From Parasedimentitalea psychrophila (GTDB lineage: Bacteria; Pseudomonadota; Alphaproteobacteria; Rhodobacterales; Rhodobacteraceae): 64,000 nucleotides of DNA. A model generated the notes under the pieces. It was not told the DNA's origin. It ran no database searches and worked only from the letters and a program-made list of their open reading frames with translations. The stretch is from contig NZ_CP127247.1 of the NCBI RefSeq assembly GCF_030285785.1, positions 4,115,501 through 4,179,500 of the forward strand. Reading direction: 5' to 3'. The position numbers and the translations under genes were made by a program. Positions 18,853-27,663 of the stretch are shown piece after piece (positions within the stretch are counted from its first letter, which is position 1; every line of letters begins with the position of its first letter).

Positions 18853-19704
18853 TCACCGAAGATCAAAAGTCGATGCAATGACCGAATCCCGTTTCTTGCC
18901 TGCAAGCTGTTCGCACGGTGAAAGCATCAAGTTTTTTTGCACAGGTGTACTGATGAGCAGCTTCAAAAAACGTGCCACCGGCTTTGGGCAATTGGCGTTC
19001 AGCTTACGCATGAATGGGCTCTGCAGCTCCATTTCCCAAAAATGGGAGTACCCATAGCTTTCCAGAAGCTCTTGGACCCGTTTGCCTTCTGAAGGGTTAG
19101 TGGCAAAATGCGCTTCAAACGCAAGGACCGGTTGCTGTTCTTGGAAAAACGCCGCGCCGCCTTTTAAGACCTGCAGTTCATGGCCTTCGACGTCTATCTT
19201 CACAAACGAGACATCCGTCAAAGCGTTTTCTCGCGCAAATGTGTCTAAGGGGACCACCTTCATTTGCTGAGCAGCATCACTTGATCCCACTTCAATTCGC
19301 GAGGCGCCCATATTCTCGAAATTTTCGGCAAATGAAACTTCACCTGCTTGATCCGACAACCCGACATGGACCGGAATGATGTTTGTCCCTACGGTGTTGG
19401 ATTGAAGGATGTGAAAGACAACTTCGTTGATTTCAAAGGCAAAGATTTTCCCGAAATATTTGGAAAAGGACGCCGCGTGGTTCCCGATATTGGCCCCGAT
19501 GTCCAACGCCATCGCATGCCCTTTAAGGTGAGGGAAAACAAACTGCTCAAGAGCCTTGATTTCAGGCCCTGAAAAAACGCCGTCAATGATGACACGCAGG
19601 CTGACAGCGTCGCCCAATAACACCGCGCGCACAGAGGGGGTGGCTTGCTTTTTATTGTACCGTCTCAGCCAGTGCTTGGTCGCAAGTTTTAATATGGTCT
19701 GCAT
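18853..19704 (-). CDS. FkbM-family methyltransferase
   Basis: 283 residues. The SAM-binding region begins ALDIGANIGNHAASFSKYFG, followed by an E-I-N acidic strand end and the FkbM-type FVKIDVEGHELQVLKGG motif. Such enzymes O-methylate sugars or small molecules, often in polysaccharide loci. ATG 19704 is chosen because GGGAAG lies upstream and because the longer frame would run through unrelated upstream DNA. It is isolated between IS3 and IS30 and may have been part of the glycan cluster at 24.5-27 kb before IS-driven rearrangement. Confidence 0.85.
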   Translation of the reverse strand: MQTILKLATKHWLRRYNKKQATPSVRAVLLGDAVSLRVIIDGVFSGPEIKALEQFVFPHLKGHAMALDIGANIGNHAASFSKYFGKIFAFEINEVVFHILQSNTVGTNIIPVHVGLSDQAGEVSFAENFENMGASRIEVGSSDAAQQMKVVPLDTFARENALTDVSFVKIDVEGHELQVLKGGAAFFQEQQPVLAFEAHFATNPSEGKRVQELLESYGYSHFWEMELQSPFMRKLNANCPKPVARFLKLLISTPVQKNLMLSPCEQLAGKKRDSVIASTFDLR

Positions 19705-20458
19705 GGTCTTCCCTTTGGAATTGAAGTGCGACTGTATATCTGGCCAAATTAGGGGGCAACGCAGAAGCTGTGTTCGAGGGGAGACGGCTCGCGTCAGTCT
19801 GGCCACAAATACCGACATCCGCAGCGTTTCTAGATACACCCAAGACAATTGTGGCAGCGATTAACGTCGAGTGATGTCCGCGTTCTACTGTGGTTTCAAT
19901 GGGTCGTCGCAACACTTTAATCTTTATGGAAAGATGGAGTGTTTTGAATGAAGTATCGCACACGGACGTTTTATACGGACAAACAGAAGTCCGAGATGTG
20001 GGATCGCTGGCAACGCGGTGAGTCAATGAGTTCGATTGGACGTCACTTCAATCGTGCGTCGTCTTCGATTTTCCCTCATTTGGCGCGGACTGGTGGGATC
20101 CGGCCCGCTGATCGCACACGGTCGCGATGGACCCTGAGCCTCATTGAACGGGAGGAGATTTCCCGTGGGCTTGTCGCAAAGCAGTCGTTTCGTTCAATCG
20201 CGCAAAGCCTGAACCGGTCGCCTTCGACAATCAGCCGAGAAGTTCGCAGGAATGGCGGACGCCAAGCCTATCGCGCCACCCAACCAGACCAGCGCGCCTG
20301 GGACTGCGCAATTCGGCCCAAGTTGTGTAAGCTCTCGTTCAACGATCCATTGTGCCAGTTGATAGCGCGCAAGCTGCGTCGGAAATGGTCACCGCAGCAA
20401 ATTGCAGGGTGGCTCAAACGCAAATATCCTGATGAAGAGAAAAACCGCGTGTCACATG

Positions 20459-20500
20459 CACTGCCCGGCAGGGTATTGCGCAGCAATGTCCCGAGAGGAG
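20459..20500 (+). repeat. IS-associated hairpin insertion (IS30-2, first)
   Basis: Preceded by CATG. Left motif CACTGCCCGGCAG, stem GGTATTGC / GCAATGTCC with G-T wobble, loop GCA, right end CGAGAGG. The same IS30 position is occupied in the fragment at 27861. Confidence 0.85.
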
Positions 20501-20697
20501 AACGATATATCGCAGCCTCTATGTCCAAACCCGAGGGGTTTTAAAGAAGGAATTACAGGAATGTCTGCGCAGCCCACGTGCGATCCGACGCTCCAGACAC
20601 GCCACTCAAAAGGGCCTTGAGTTGCGCAAAATCAAAAATGCTGTTTCGATTAGCGAACGCCCAGCCGAGGTCGAAGATCGTGCCGTTCCCGGCCACA

Positions 20698-20740
20698 GGC
20701 CTCTCGGTGATGCAAGCATCACCTGTCAGCTAATAGGATG
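20698..20740 (-). repeat. IS-associated hairpin insertion (IS30-2, second; variant left half)
   Basis: On the minus strand: preceded by CATC, left motif CTATTAGCTGACAG, stem GTGATGC / GCATCAC, loop TT, right end CGAGAGG. The left half differs from the common CACTGCCCGGCAG and resembles the copy at 63425. Confidence 0.75.
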
Positions 20741-21350
20741 CCGATTTGATCGCGGGATCGAACAACAGCTACATCGCGACGCTGGTTGCACGCCATTCCC
20801 GTTTCGTGATGCTGGCCAAAGTCGCGAACAAGGACACCCAGAGCGTGACGACAGCCCTGATCAAACAAGCACGAAAGCTTCCCAAGGAGCTCTACAAATC
20901 CCTGACTTGGGATCGCGGATCAGAGATGGCGGGGCATCGAAAGTTCACCATCGCCACAAAGATCGACGTCTATTTTTGTGATCCTCAGTCTCCGTGGCAA
21001 CGCGGGAGCAACGAAAATACCAACCGCCTTCTCAGACAGTACTTCCCCAAAGGTACTGATATATCTGGCTTCAGCCAAGCCAAACTCAGCGCTGTCGCAC
21101 GCCAACTCAACGAGCGGCCGAGAAAGACCTTGCAATATCAGACATCAGCAGAGAAATTTGAGGCCTGTGTTGCGTCCACCAGTTGAAACCGCAGCCCAGT
21201 TAAGACATTCAACCAGGAAATCCAAAAACTGTACGGCGCGTTTAGATTTGGCTACGTCTCTTCACTCGTGAAACATCTCATTTCGAAAGTTGGTTGTACA
21301 GTCGGGGGGCGACACACTAAACCGTTTTTAACGGCAAATGCCAAAAATGG

Positions 21351-22292
21351 GTGAAAGCAGTGAAAGTGATTGAGACCATAAAAAAGCGAGCAAAATCTTA
21401 TCTGCACGCTTACCATGAGTTCCGTCAGGAAAGTAGTTTCGTGAGGCGAAGGCGTCCCGTCTTATTTGATGAAACAGAAAACAAATTTGAAAAATTCCTG
21501 GACCTATTCACTTTTTATTTATGCCTTGAGTGTGGGAAATCTGCTGGAGACTGGCATCCAACGCATGCCGACTGGAACAGAGGACACCATAACGGAGCGT
21601 TGCTGCAACAAATGAGCAGGGCTAAGAAAGTCGATATTTTCGAAGGCATCATGAATGCATATAGGGTTTTCCTCAATCACGCCGATAACCCCATTAACTT
21701 AGAGGAGGAACTGGGTAAGGCATTTATAGATACTGGAGGGTCGGCTCCCCAAAAAGACGTTTTACACCGAACACTGGAGTACTTTTATATTAACCAAGAC
21801 GAAACATTCATCAGGCACGGAATCGAACTCTTACACCGGCGTGACTATCGAACTGAAAGCGACTTTCCCCCGAAATCCAGTATGGCTTCAATGTCTTTGT
21901 CAGAAGACGGTGTTACCTTTGCTATCGATTCCGATATTATTCCATTCAACACTTGTTTTAACCACGGAAATAGGTGGCCTTGGTATTATTGTGGGGGATG
22001 CATTACGGTTTCTGATTTTCGAAGATTAGGAGGGGAAATTGTCCGGCCCGGTGACAGAGACCATTTCTACGCGCGATCAAACCTGAAGGTGGATGACTGG
22101 TGTTTTGTATATCAGCGGCAAATAGAAAGAACAAAATCGATGGCCTCCTCGATTGATGGTTTGAGAGAAAGCATCATCGAAATCAAACAGTCTGGGGCAA
22201 GACATATCGAGAAAACGGTCTTAAGTAAGTTCTTTATCCTCGTGAGCATGCTCAGGCAAAAGCTTGCCTTACAAGGAATAGAGGTAATCTGA
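21351..22292 (+). CDS. Hypothetical protein of unknown family
   Basis: 313 residues starting at GTG 21351 (another GTG at 21360). Base composition is clearly more AT-rich than surrounding genes. The protein is soluble, rich in aromatic and histidine residues, with Cys-containing stretches (LCLECGKSAGDWHPTHADW and WPWYYCGGCITVSDF) that could bind metal, and a C-terminal helical region. I recognise no family. It sits alone between IS30 copy 2 and an IS1111 element, which with its composition suggests recent acquisition. A role in defence or mobile-element cargo is possible but unsupported. Confidence 0.65.
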   Translation: MKAVKVIETIKKRAKSYLHAYHEFRQESSFVRRRRPVLFDETENKFEKFLDLFTFYLCLECGKSAGDWHPTHADWNRGHHNGALLQQMSRAKKVDIFEGIMNAYRVFLNHADNPINLEEELGKAFIDTGGSAPQKDVLHRTLEYFYINQDETFIRHGIELLHRRDYRTESDFPPKSSMASMSLSEDGVTFAIDSDIIPFNTCFNHGNRWPWYYCGGCITVSDFRRLGGEIVRPGDRDHFYARSNLKVDDWCFVYQRQIERTKSMASSIDGLRESIIEIKQSGARHIEKTVLSKFFILVSMLRQKLALQGIEVI

Positions 22293-22524
22293 ACCTGCGA
22301 TTGAACTGAGACATCACCGATCAAACGAGTTTGTGTAGTACTGAAGTCGGTGTTACCTCAGTTTCGTAGACGCAATAGGCTTGGAACGTCCAGCCCATCA
22401 GCGGCGGATCTTTCGCAACTATTGATGACTTTTTAATGGAAATGGCTGCGAACGCTGATTGTGCCAAATCACATTAAGGTCAGAAAAGTCCGCATAGTTG
22501 CTGTTTGATCGGATTGCAACGAAA

Positions 22525-22813
22525 GTCTTGTGTGGATGGCTCCTGCATAGCAAGACATTTTTGCGGTGATCCGCGCATTTGTCAGAAGCAGTCTTGTGTC
22601 CGGCCTGTTTGCGCGGTTTTGACCGCTGGCCCTCCCTTTCGGGACATTGCTGCGCAATGCCCTGCCGGGCAGTGGATGGGTTCCGCGAACCAAGTCCCTT
22701 TCTGCTTTGCGGGCAATAACGCCCGGGACATTCGACGGGGTGTCTTGGTTGTTGCGGCTGACTTTTGCACCATCACTTCGCAGGTCTTGCTATCTCGTGT
22801 TGTTTAGGTCTTT
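22525..22813 (-). ncRNA. Candidate guide (bridge/seek) RNA region of IS1111 copy 1
   Basis: The 289 nt between the transposase stop and the element edge are non-coding. In IS1111-subgroup elements the guide RNA that directs recombination is encoded downstream of the transposase, so this is the expected place. A 41-nt hairpin element sits inside it. The diverged copy at 24072-24480 retains the same layout. Assignment is by position only; no RNA structure was computed. Confidence 0.4.
22634..22674 (-). repeat. IS-associated hairpin insertion (IS1111-1, non-coding end)
   Basis: Minus strand: preceded by CATC, CACTGCCCGGCAG, stem GGCATTGC / GCAATGTCC, loop GCA, right end CGAAAGGG (A for G in the usual GAGAGGG). 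41 nt. Confidence 0.85.
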
Positions 22814-23874
22814 TCAGATTGTTCTCGGCGTGTACGGCTCATTCTTTGTCAAAACTGCCCAGACGATCCGTGCCGTTTTATTCGCCATTGCCACAGTTGC
22901 TAAGCGTGCTGGTTTGCGTTCCAAAAGGGCTGTTAGCCATTTACTCGCCCTTTCCGGGTGGGATCGAGTCTGTCGCACAAGCGATGTCATTCCTACGACA
23001 AGGAGCTGGCGCAGATATTGATCACCCATCCGCTGCCCGGCAGGGCATCGCCATGCGATGTCCCGAGAGGGATGGTGATCCGGCCTAATCGCTCTTTCCC
23101 ACCACTCGATTTGTTGGCAGGCGTCAATCCTATCCACGCAGCAAACTCTCGACCATTCCTGAACTGATGGCCATCGCCAATGCTAGCAGCGATCGCAGAT
23201 GCCGTGACAGTGCCGACGCCAGGTATTGTTTGCAAGAGCCTCACGCGCGCGTCTCGCTTCGCCTCCAATCTCAGACGTGTCTCATACCATCTCACCTGCT
23301 CATGAAGGGCTCCAAGCCGCTGGCACAGATTGCGGAACACGTCCTGCGCAATAGTGGGAAGTTCCAGTTCAACGCCTTCGACCACACTTTGCGCAAAGCT
23401 GATCACCCGTGCGAGGCCACGGGCAATGTAGATACCAAACTCGGCCAACAGACTGCGAAGCGCATTGATCAATTGGGTGCGTTGTCGAACAATCAGACTT
23501 CGTGCCCGGTGCAAGGACAGAAGCGCTTGTTGGTCAACCGATTTGATTTCAACAAACCGCATCGTGGGCCGCGTGACTGCTTCGCAAATAGCCTCCGCAT
23601 CAATCGCGTCAGACTTGCCGCGCTTCACATAAGGTTTGACATACATCGGCGGGATAAGCCGTACTTCATGTCCCACCTGGCTCAGCTCGCGCGCCCAGTG
23701 ATGGCTGGTACCGCAGGCTTCAATCCCGACCAAACAAGGATCAAGGCGCTTAAAAAATGCCAGCACCTGCGCACGGCGCAACGGGCGATTGAATGCGACT
23801 TCACCTGCATCAGTGATACCGTGCACATGAAAGATGTTCTTGGCCAGGTCGAGGCCAACTGTTGTAACTTGCAT
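22814..23874 (-). pseudogene. IS1111-type transposase, split by a hairpin
   Basis: Starts ATG 23874 (MQVTTVGLDLAKNIFHVHG), with the DEDD-type first aspartate in GLDLAK, an E in GIEACGTSHHW and the KSDAIDAEAI motif. The C-terminal TIPGVGTVTASAIAASIG helix-hairpin region and GGKERLGRIT follow. At 23071-23031 a 41-nt hairpin breaks the frame; the downstream part resumes as MGDQYLRQLLVVGMTSLVRQ and runs to the stop at 22814. Removing the hairpin restores RIT-MMGDQYLR in one frame. It lacks any other obvious lesion. Confidence 0.88.
23031..23071 (+). repeat. IS-associated hairpin insertion (IS1111-1, in transposase)
   Basis: Preceded by CATC and followed by ATGG. Left CGCTGCCCGGCAG, stem GGCATCGC / GCGATGTCC, loop CAT, right end CGAGAGGG. 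41 nt. Its sequence differs at seven positions from the hairpin at the same place in IS1111 copy 2. Confidence 0.9.
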
Positions 23875-24071
23875 TGGGTGGCTCCCCTCATTCGCAGATT
23901 TCGACACCTGATTTATGGCGCAAAGCGACGCCGGTTGGAGCAGGAGCCATCCACCCCATCTGCTTTCCGCCCTTAGTGACATCCGTAAGCTGACCTAGTT
24001 CCGGGTTTTCGAAGATGTAGTGAGTGGTGGATCTGGCCGCAGTCTGGCCCGTGCTGCACTTCGTCTTGAAG

Positions 24072-24480
24072 GTCCTCTGTGGATGGCTCCTGCATTGCAA
24101 GCGTTTTTCGGCGATTTCGCAGCGTTTTGTCAGTACAGTCGTCTGTCCGGCCTGTTTGTGCGCCACTTTCAAAATACTGCTGGCCTTCCCTTTCGGGACA
24201 TTGCTGCGCAATGCTCCGCCGGGCAGTGGATGGTTTCCGCAAGCGAGGATCCAAACGGCTTAACGACCTCAAAGGGCCGGTGACCTTCCCGGAGTGTCCT
24301 GGCTCTTGGTTGACTTGTGCCGCGTCATCACCTCATTCGTCTTGCATCTCGTGGCCGCCATGTCGCCTATGCGACTGGCTGCCTGTATTGCTGTCCTTTC
24401 GATAAAACTGCCCAGATCACTCGCGCTGACTTGTTGGCCATAGCAATCGTCGCAAGCCGGAACGGCTTTTGAGCGAGGAT
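24072..24480 (-). mobile_element. Diverged partial IS1111 element (3' end only)
   Basis: Aligns by eye with the left 400 bp of IS1111 copy 1: the CTGTGGATGGCTCCTGCAT edge, a GTCCGGCCTGTTTG block, the hairpin, and the AAAACTGCCCAGATC block encoding the transposase C-terminus. It is clearly diverged. The rest is missing; an IS3 end abuts it at 24483. Confidence 0.7.
24188..24228 (-). repeat. IS-associated hairpin insertion (partial IS1111)
   Basis: Minus strand: preceded by CATC, CACTGCCCGGCGG, stem AGCATTGC / GCAATGTCC, loop GCA, right end CGAAAGGG. It is at the position homologous to 22634 despite divergence of the host element and shares the GAAAGGG variant. Confidence 0.82.
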
Positions 24481-24482
24481 CA

Positions 24483-24506
24483 GTCCGGTTTTAGGGACGA
24501 GGATCA
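24483..24506 (+). repeat. Solo right end of the IS3 element
   Basis: 24 nt (GTCCGGTTTTAGGGACGAGG and four more) identical to the right end of IS3 copy 1 at 18501-18524. The rest of the element is absent, marking a deletion endpoint. Confidence 0.7.
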
Positions 24507-24561
24507 ATCTTTCCATATCTGCGCAAGACCAAAGCGCCGGGTTAAACTTTTTGTAAAAGTT

Positions 24562-25371
24562 TCACTCTTCGTACCTAATGAACATCCACTTTCCTCCCGC
24601 TTGCCGAGCGTGCAAGCGGGCGGAAAATTCACGGCTTAGATTTGTAACAGGGCGCGAAAGCTCCCGTTGCACCTTTGCCCACCCTCTAAGTTTGAGAACT
24701 TTACGGGCGCTGTCCAAGCTGGATTTCTCAGCACCTTCGGGCAAAAATGACTGGTGTGTGCGCACTTGCTGAACGCAGATCGCAGGAAACAACTGCCATG
24801 GTGTGATCTCGGGGAATATCGCATATTTCGCATCAAACATGAGGTAGTCTACCGGAACTTTGAACCTCTGGGTGCGTTCAACGAGCCGGTTGGCGATGCT
24901 TTGCGATAGGATATAGCCCCCAGCCCCTAGATGCCGCGACTTAAGGCGGCCGAGTTGTCTGGTCTTACCAACGTCAACAAAAGGGGGGGAAACAACCGCT
25001 TTGCGCTGGTAGGTCTCTATCTTAATTATATCAGCGTCACTCGGCAGCCAGGAATCATCGTTTAGCAAGGTTTTCGAATCATCGGAGAATTTTAAGTCAT
25101 CCTCAAAAACAGCGCCAAATTTGTGCTGGCCTGCCGCGATTTTTTCCCACGCCGCGCGATGGCTCAGGAAGCAGCCAACCTCTGGCCCGGATAAACGGTG
25201 CATGCCTTTCTCTGGCTGATGCAAAGCGTCAATCTGTTCTCGACTTAAGTTTGTGCCGTCAACAGCAGGCAAACGGGTCAGCGGTAGGTTTAACCTACTT
25301 ACCTCCGACAACATATGCTCTGAACGTTTCTTGGCACGATCTAGATTGATGTAGTAACCTGGAACTTTCAT
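24562..25371 (-). CDS. Glycosyltransferase family 25 (LPS-type)
   Basis: 269 residues. The N-terminus GYYINLDRAKKRSEHM and the GCFLSHRAAWEKI and FGAVFEDDLKF motifs (the EDD metal/sugar-nucleotide site) are typical of GT25 enzymes that add hexoses to lipooligosaccharide or capsule. It overlaps the upstream FkbM gene by 4 nt (ATG at 25371, stop of the neighbour at 25368), so the three genes from 26971 to 24562 form one operon. It is the last gene before IS remnants. Confidence 0.88.
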   Translation of the reverse strand: MKVPGYYINLDRAKKRSEHMLSEVSRLNLPLTRLPAVDGTNLSREQIDALHQPEKGMHRLSGPEVGCFLSHRAAWEKIAAGQHKFGAVFEDDLKFSDDSKTLLNDDSWLPSDADIIKIETYQRKAVVSPPFVDVGKTRQLGRLKSRHLGAGGYILSQSIANRLVERTQRFKVPVDYLMFDAKYAIFPEITPWQLFPAICVQQVRTHQSFLPEGAEKSSLDSARKVLKLRGWAKVQRELSRPVTNLSREFSARLHARQAGGKWMFIRYEE

Positions 25372-26090
25372 CGATTAACACCTGTAAACACAACGACATC
25401 ATCCGCGTCTTCGGTTTGGACAAACCCATAACTGACTAAGAGGCCTAGCATTTTTTCCAAGCTCTCCAGGCCGTCTGTGTAGGCATGCGGATGGGTTTCA
25501 AGAATTATCAATTCAAACCGTTTCAGGGCCTCGGTTTCAGCAATGATAAGATCGAATTCTGCGCCTTCGATATCACAAATAAGTGCGACTGGGCCATCTG
25601 GGAGGCGGTTGGACACCTGGGCCAGCGTGGTGGTCGGAACTGGGTGCCCCTGTAACGATACCCGTCCGGTGTGTGCATTGTGGCCAAAGTCGAACATCAC
25701 CTGCGCTTCGCCGGAATAATCCACCGCCGCTTTAATCACATCGACGCAGTTTGGTTTCGCTTCGGCGCGTGCATTATGTTTACAGACTGCGGCCAGTTCA
25801 GGGTTGGCTTCTACAATTATATGCAGTGCTTCCGGCCCAATTTGGTGCCTGACGAGGGTTGAGATGACGCCAATCGACCCGCCTAGTTCAACAACATGAT
25901 TTCCAGCGGACAAATATGTCTGAACAAATTTGGCTTCAGGAACCTCGTATGGGCGTTTACGTGCCAGCATGTAGCGGATTTCGGGGTCAACATTATGTGG
26001 AACGGTTACCTTGACACCATGTACCGAAAATTGATCTCCATGAACGAGGTGATGCGCGGCGAGCCAAACCTTCCTGGTCAGCTTGGTCAT
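25368..26090 (-). CDS. FkbM-family methyltransferase (second)
   Basis: 240 residues. The SAM motif is degenerate but recognisable (NHVVELGGSIGVISTLVRH), followed by HIIVEANPEL and the CDIEGAEFDLIIAETEAL region matching the FkbM motif D-x-E-G-x-E. Start and stop overlap its neighbours by 4 nt on each side. It probably methylates a sugar in the glycan built by the adjacent GT2 and GT25 enzymes. Confidence 0.85.
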   Translation of the reverse strand: MTKLTRKVWLAAHHLVHGDQFSVHGVKVTVPHNVDPEIRYMLARKRPYEVPEAKFVQTYLSAGNHVVELGGSIGVISTLVRHQIGPEALHIIVEANPELAAVCKHNARAEAKPNCVDVIKAAVDYSGEAQVMFDFGHNAHTGRVSLQGHPVPTTTLAQVSNRLPDGPVALICDIEGAEFDLIIAETEALKRFELIILETHPHAYTDGLESLEKMLGLLVSYGFVQTEDADDVVVFTGVNR

Positions 26091-26971
26091 TTATTGGCCT
26101 CACGCGTTGCGCCGCCATCCCGGAACGTGCTTAGAACGCCGCATAGATATGCGACCTGTTTAGAACGCTTGCGTTCCGAAAACAAAACAGTGACTGAAAG
26201 TAGCTGTCCTAAAGCGGAGTTCAATGCTCTGGCAAGCGGAACAGGGCGGCCGTGTTTGCGGGTTGCATAAACACGCGATCGCGCCATATGCCACGCTTTT
26301 AGAGCGGCGATTTCCGGTGAACGGACAGAAGACCGCCCTTCCAAGTGAGTCACAATCGCATCACGCACAAACATCAACTTGCCAGCGTTTTTTCTAAGGC
26401 GTAGCGCAATATCATCATCTTCGTGATACAGAAATATATTCTCGTCAAAGCCTGAAATATGCTCAAAAGCAGCTCGCCGAATAAGTAGTGCAGCACCAGA
26501 CAAAACGGTGACTTCTCTGTCTTGCTCGGGCCAGCCGCGTGGCATCTTGTCAGAGCGTGGAAACAGATGACTGTTCCGCTTAAAAAGCTGCCCGCCATTC
26601 GGAGAAGTAATCTGTGGATTGAATGCTGAAGCGTCTTTGTAGGTGTCCGCCGCGGCCAAAAGGCGGGTCAAAGTGTCGGCGGCTAAGGCTGCATCCGGAT
26701 TGATAAAAAGTAGAAATTCGGTATCGAGTTCTGCGGCACCTTGGTTGCAGGCAACACCAAAGCCTTTGTTTTGGTCATTAGAGATCAATTTGGCGCTGTA
26801 CTTCGCCGCAAGAGTAGCCAGCTCTCCGCCATCGTCTTCGCCGGCATTGTTGACCAAAACCACCTGTACCCCATTCGGAACCGATGCGAGCATCTGCGGG
26901 AGAACTGCCATGCTGCGATAGCAGACTGTGACAACTCCAATTCGATTTAAATCCATAACTTTAGCCGACAT
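26087..26971 (-). CDS. Glycosyltransferase family 2 (rhamnosyltransferase-like)
   Basis: 294 residues with a GT-A fold: VVTVCYRSMAVLPQMLASVP, VQVVLVNNAGEDDGG, the ISNDQNKGFGVACNQGA motif and FLLFINPDAAL (the DxD-like site), plus HEDDDIALRLRKNAG. It resembles WbbL-type rhamnosyltransferases. It is the first gene of the three-gene operon; ATG 26971 is used although an internal ATG at 26956 is possible. The upstream region is replaced by IS remnants, so the cluster may be incomplete. Confidence 0.88.
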   Translation of the reverse strand: MSAKVMDLNRIGVVTVCYRSMAVLPQMLASVPNGVQVVLVNNAGEDDGGELATLAAKYSAKLISNDQNKGFGVACNQGAAELDTEFLLFINPDAALAADTLTRLLAAADTYKDASAFNPQITSPNGGQLFKRNSHLFPRSDKMPRGWPEQDREVTVLSGAALLIRRAAFEHISGFDENIFLYHEDDDIALRLRKNAGKLMFVRDAIVTHLEGRSSVRSPEIAALKAWHMARSRVYATRKHGRPVPLARALNSALGQLLSVTVLFSERKRSKQVAYLCGVLSTFRDGGATREANK

Positions 26972-27160
26972 TTCTCAAGTAAATACCTTCCTTGCGTTTT
27001 GTCAATATATTGTGCCCAAATCAAGCCTGCAGGGCCTGCTGTGCCGTGATAAGGGCGCTTGCCACGTGACTTGAGGATGACTTCTGGTCCCGGAGGCGGG
27101 ATTGATCCGGTTTTGGTCTGTTCGACACCCGTTTGGTCAGACCTGTGGAGCCGCTTTCGC

Positions 27161-27370
27161 TCAGGTTTTATCGGTGGCGCAGTCATGCGGGAACCGGCGG
27201 TGCACGCAGCGCTGGATCGCCGCCAAGATGCGATTGAACAAATCTCCACTGATCGCAACTTCAGCAAGCTGGAAGGTAATGGCACGGGCATGTCGAACGA
27301 CCCTTGCACCTATCTTGATCGGCCGGGTTTGTAGGCTGGTCAGCGACCAGTCGGCTATCTCCTCGGGCAA
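27161..27370 (-). pseudogene. IS1380-family transposase, C-terminal fragment
   Basis: The minus-strand translation ADWSLTSLQTRPIKIGARVV followed by RHARAITFQLAEVAI matches the C-terminal end of IS1380 transposases. The stop is natural; the N-terminal two-thirds is gone. About 200 bp of AT- and GC-mixed sequence to 26980 is probably its former downstream end. Confidence 0.65.
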
Positions 27371-27399
27371 CTCGGCCCCTCGACACCTTCGCGTTCCGC

Positions 27400-27663
27400 T
27401 GACACGCGCAGTCCCAAAAAATCAGACTGATATCGACGGGCGAGCACTTTCGGATCAAGCGCTGTATCGATGTAATCAGCCGATTGGGCCGCTTGAAACA
27501 GCTCTGCAAACCGCCGGGCTTGGCGCAGATTGACCTGCGCAAGGGGAGCGCCCTGCGTTGCGAGTCCCGTTACAAGTAGCCGGTGATAGAAACCCATCGC
27601 CTCGAACACGACCAAAGACACTTCTGTCTGTCGTACCAATGCTACGCATTCCCTGCCGGCAAT
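27400..27663 (-). pseudogene. IS110-family transposase, internal fragment
   Basis: Reads LVVFEAMGFYHRLLVTGLATQ and PLAQVNLRQARRFAEL, corresponding to the VVFEATGGYER...VVNPRQVRDFA region of IS110 transposases. Both ends are cut: it joins an IS30 fragment on one side and the IS1380 fragment on the other. Confidence 0.6.

Larger units (their letters stand above)
19948..21186 (+). pseudogene. IS30 transposase with two hairpin insertions
   Basis: Starts MKYRTRTFYTDKQKSEM and runs normally through two helix-turn-helix regions to KNRVSHA, where a hairpin at 20459-20500 replaces the expected SHETIYRS reading. A second hairpin at 20698-20740 interrupts the GHWEGDL motif. The rest of the DDE core (DRGSEM, NENTNR) is intact downstream in another frame. 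Apart from the two hairpins the gene would be close to full length, so the hairpins look like the primary inactivating events. Confidence 0.85.
19889..21195 (+). mobile_element. IS30-family element, copy 2
   Basis: Complete by its ends: terminal repeats near 19889 (TGTGGTTTCAATGGGTCGTC) and 21195 (inverted GCTGCGGTTTCAACTGG). The transposase gene inside carries two hairpin insertions, so the copy is structurally whole but genetically dead. Confidence 0.82.
22525..23967 (-). mobile_element. IS110-family element, IS1111 subgroup, copy 1
   Basis: 1443 bp, defined by the limits of near-identity with the copy at 48265-49707. A 14-bp subterminal inverted repeat (TGGATGGCTCCTGC near the left edge, GCAGGAGCCATCCA near the right) is the IS1111-subgroup hallmark. 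It has no terminal inverted repeats or target duplication, as expected for a DEDD recombinase. Two hairpins are inserted, at 22634 and 23031. Confidence 0.88.

Noticed and set aside
22525-23967. Composite transposon formed by the two IS1111 copies (22.5 and 48.3 kb)
   Set aside because: Both copies have the same orientation and IS110-family elements do not form composite transposons by end pairing; the 26 kb between them contains many independent IS insertions.
23167-23976. Plus-strand frame of 269 codons across IS1111 copy 1 (and its equivalent in copy 2)
   Set aside because: It is antisense to the transposase and only reflects the codon structure of the opposite strand.
24590-24620. CCGCTTGC / GCAAGCGG palindrome near the end of the GT25 gene
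   Set aside because: It is within an intact coding sequence, lacks both conserved motifs and is explained by the encoded residues.
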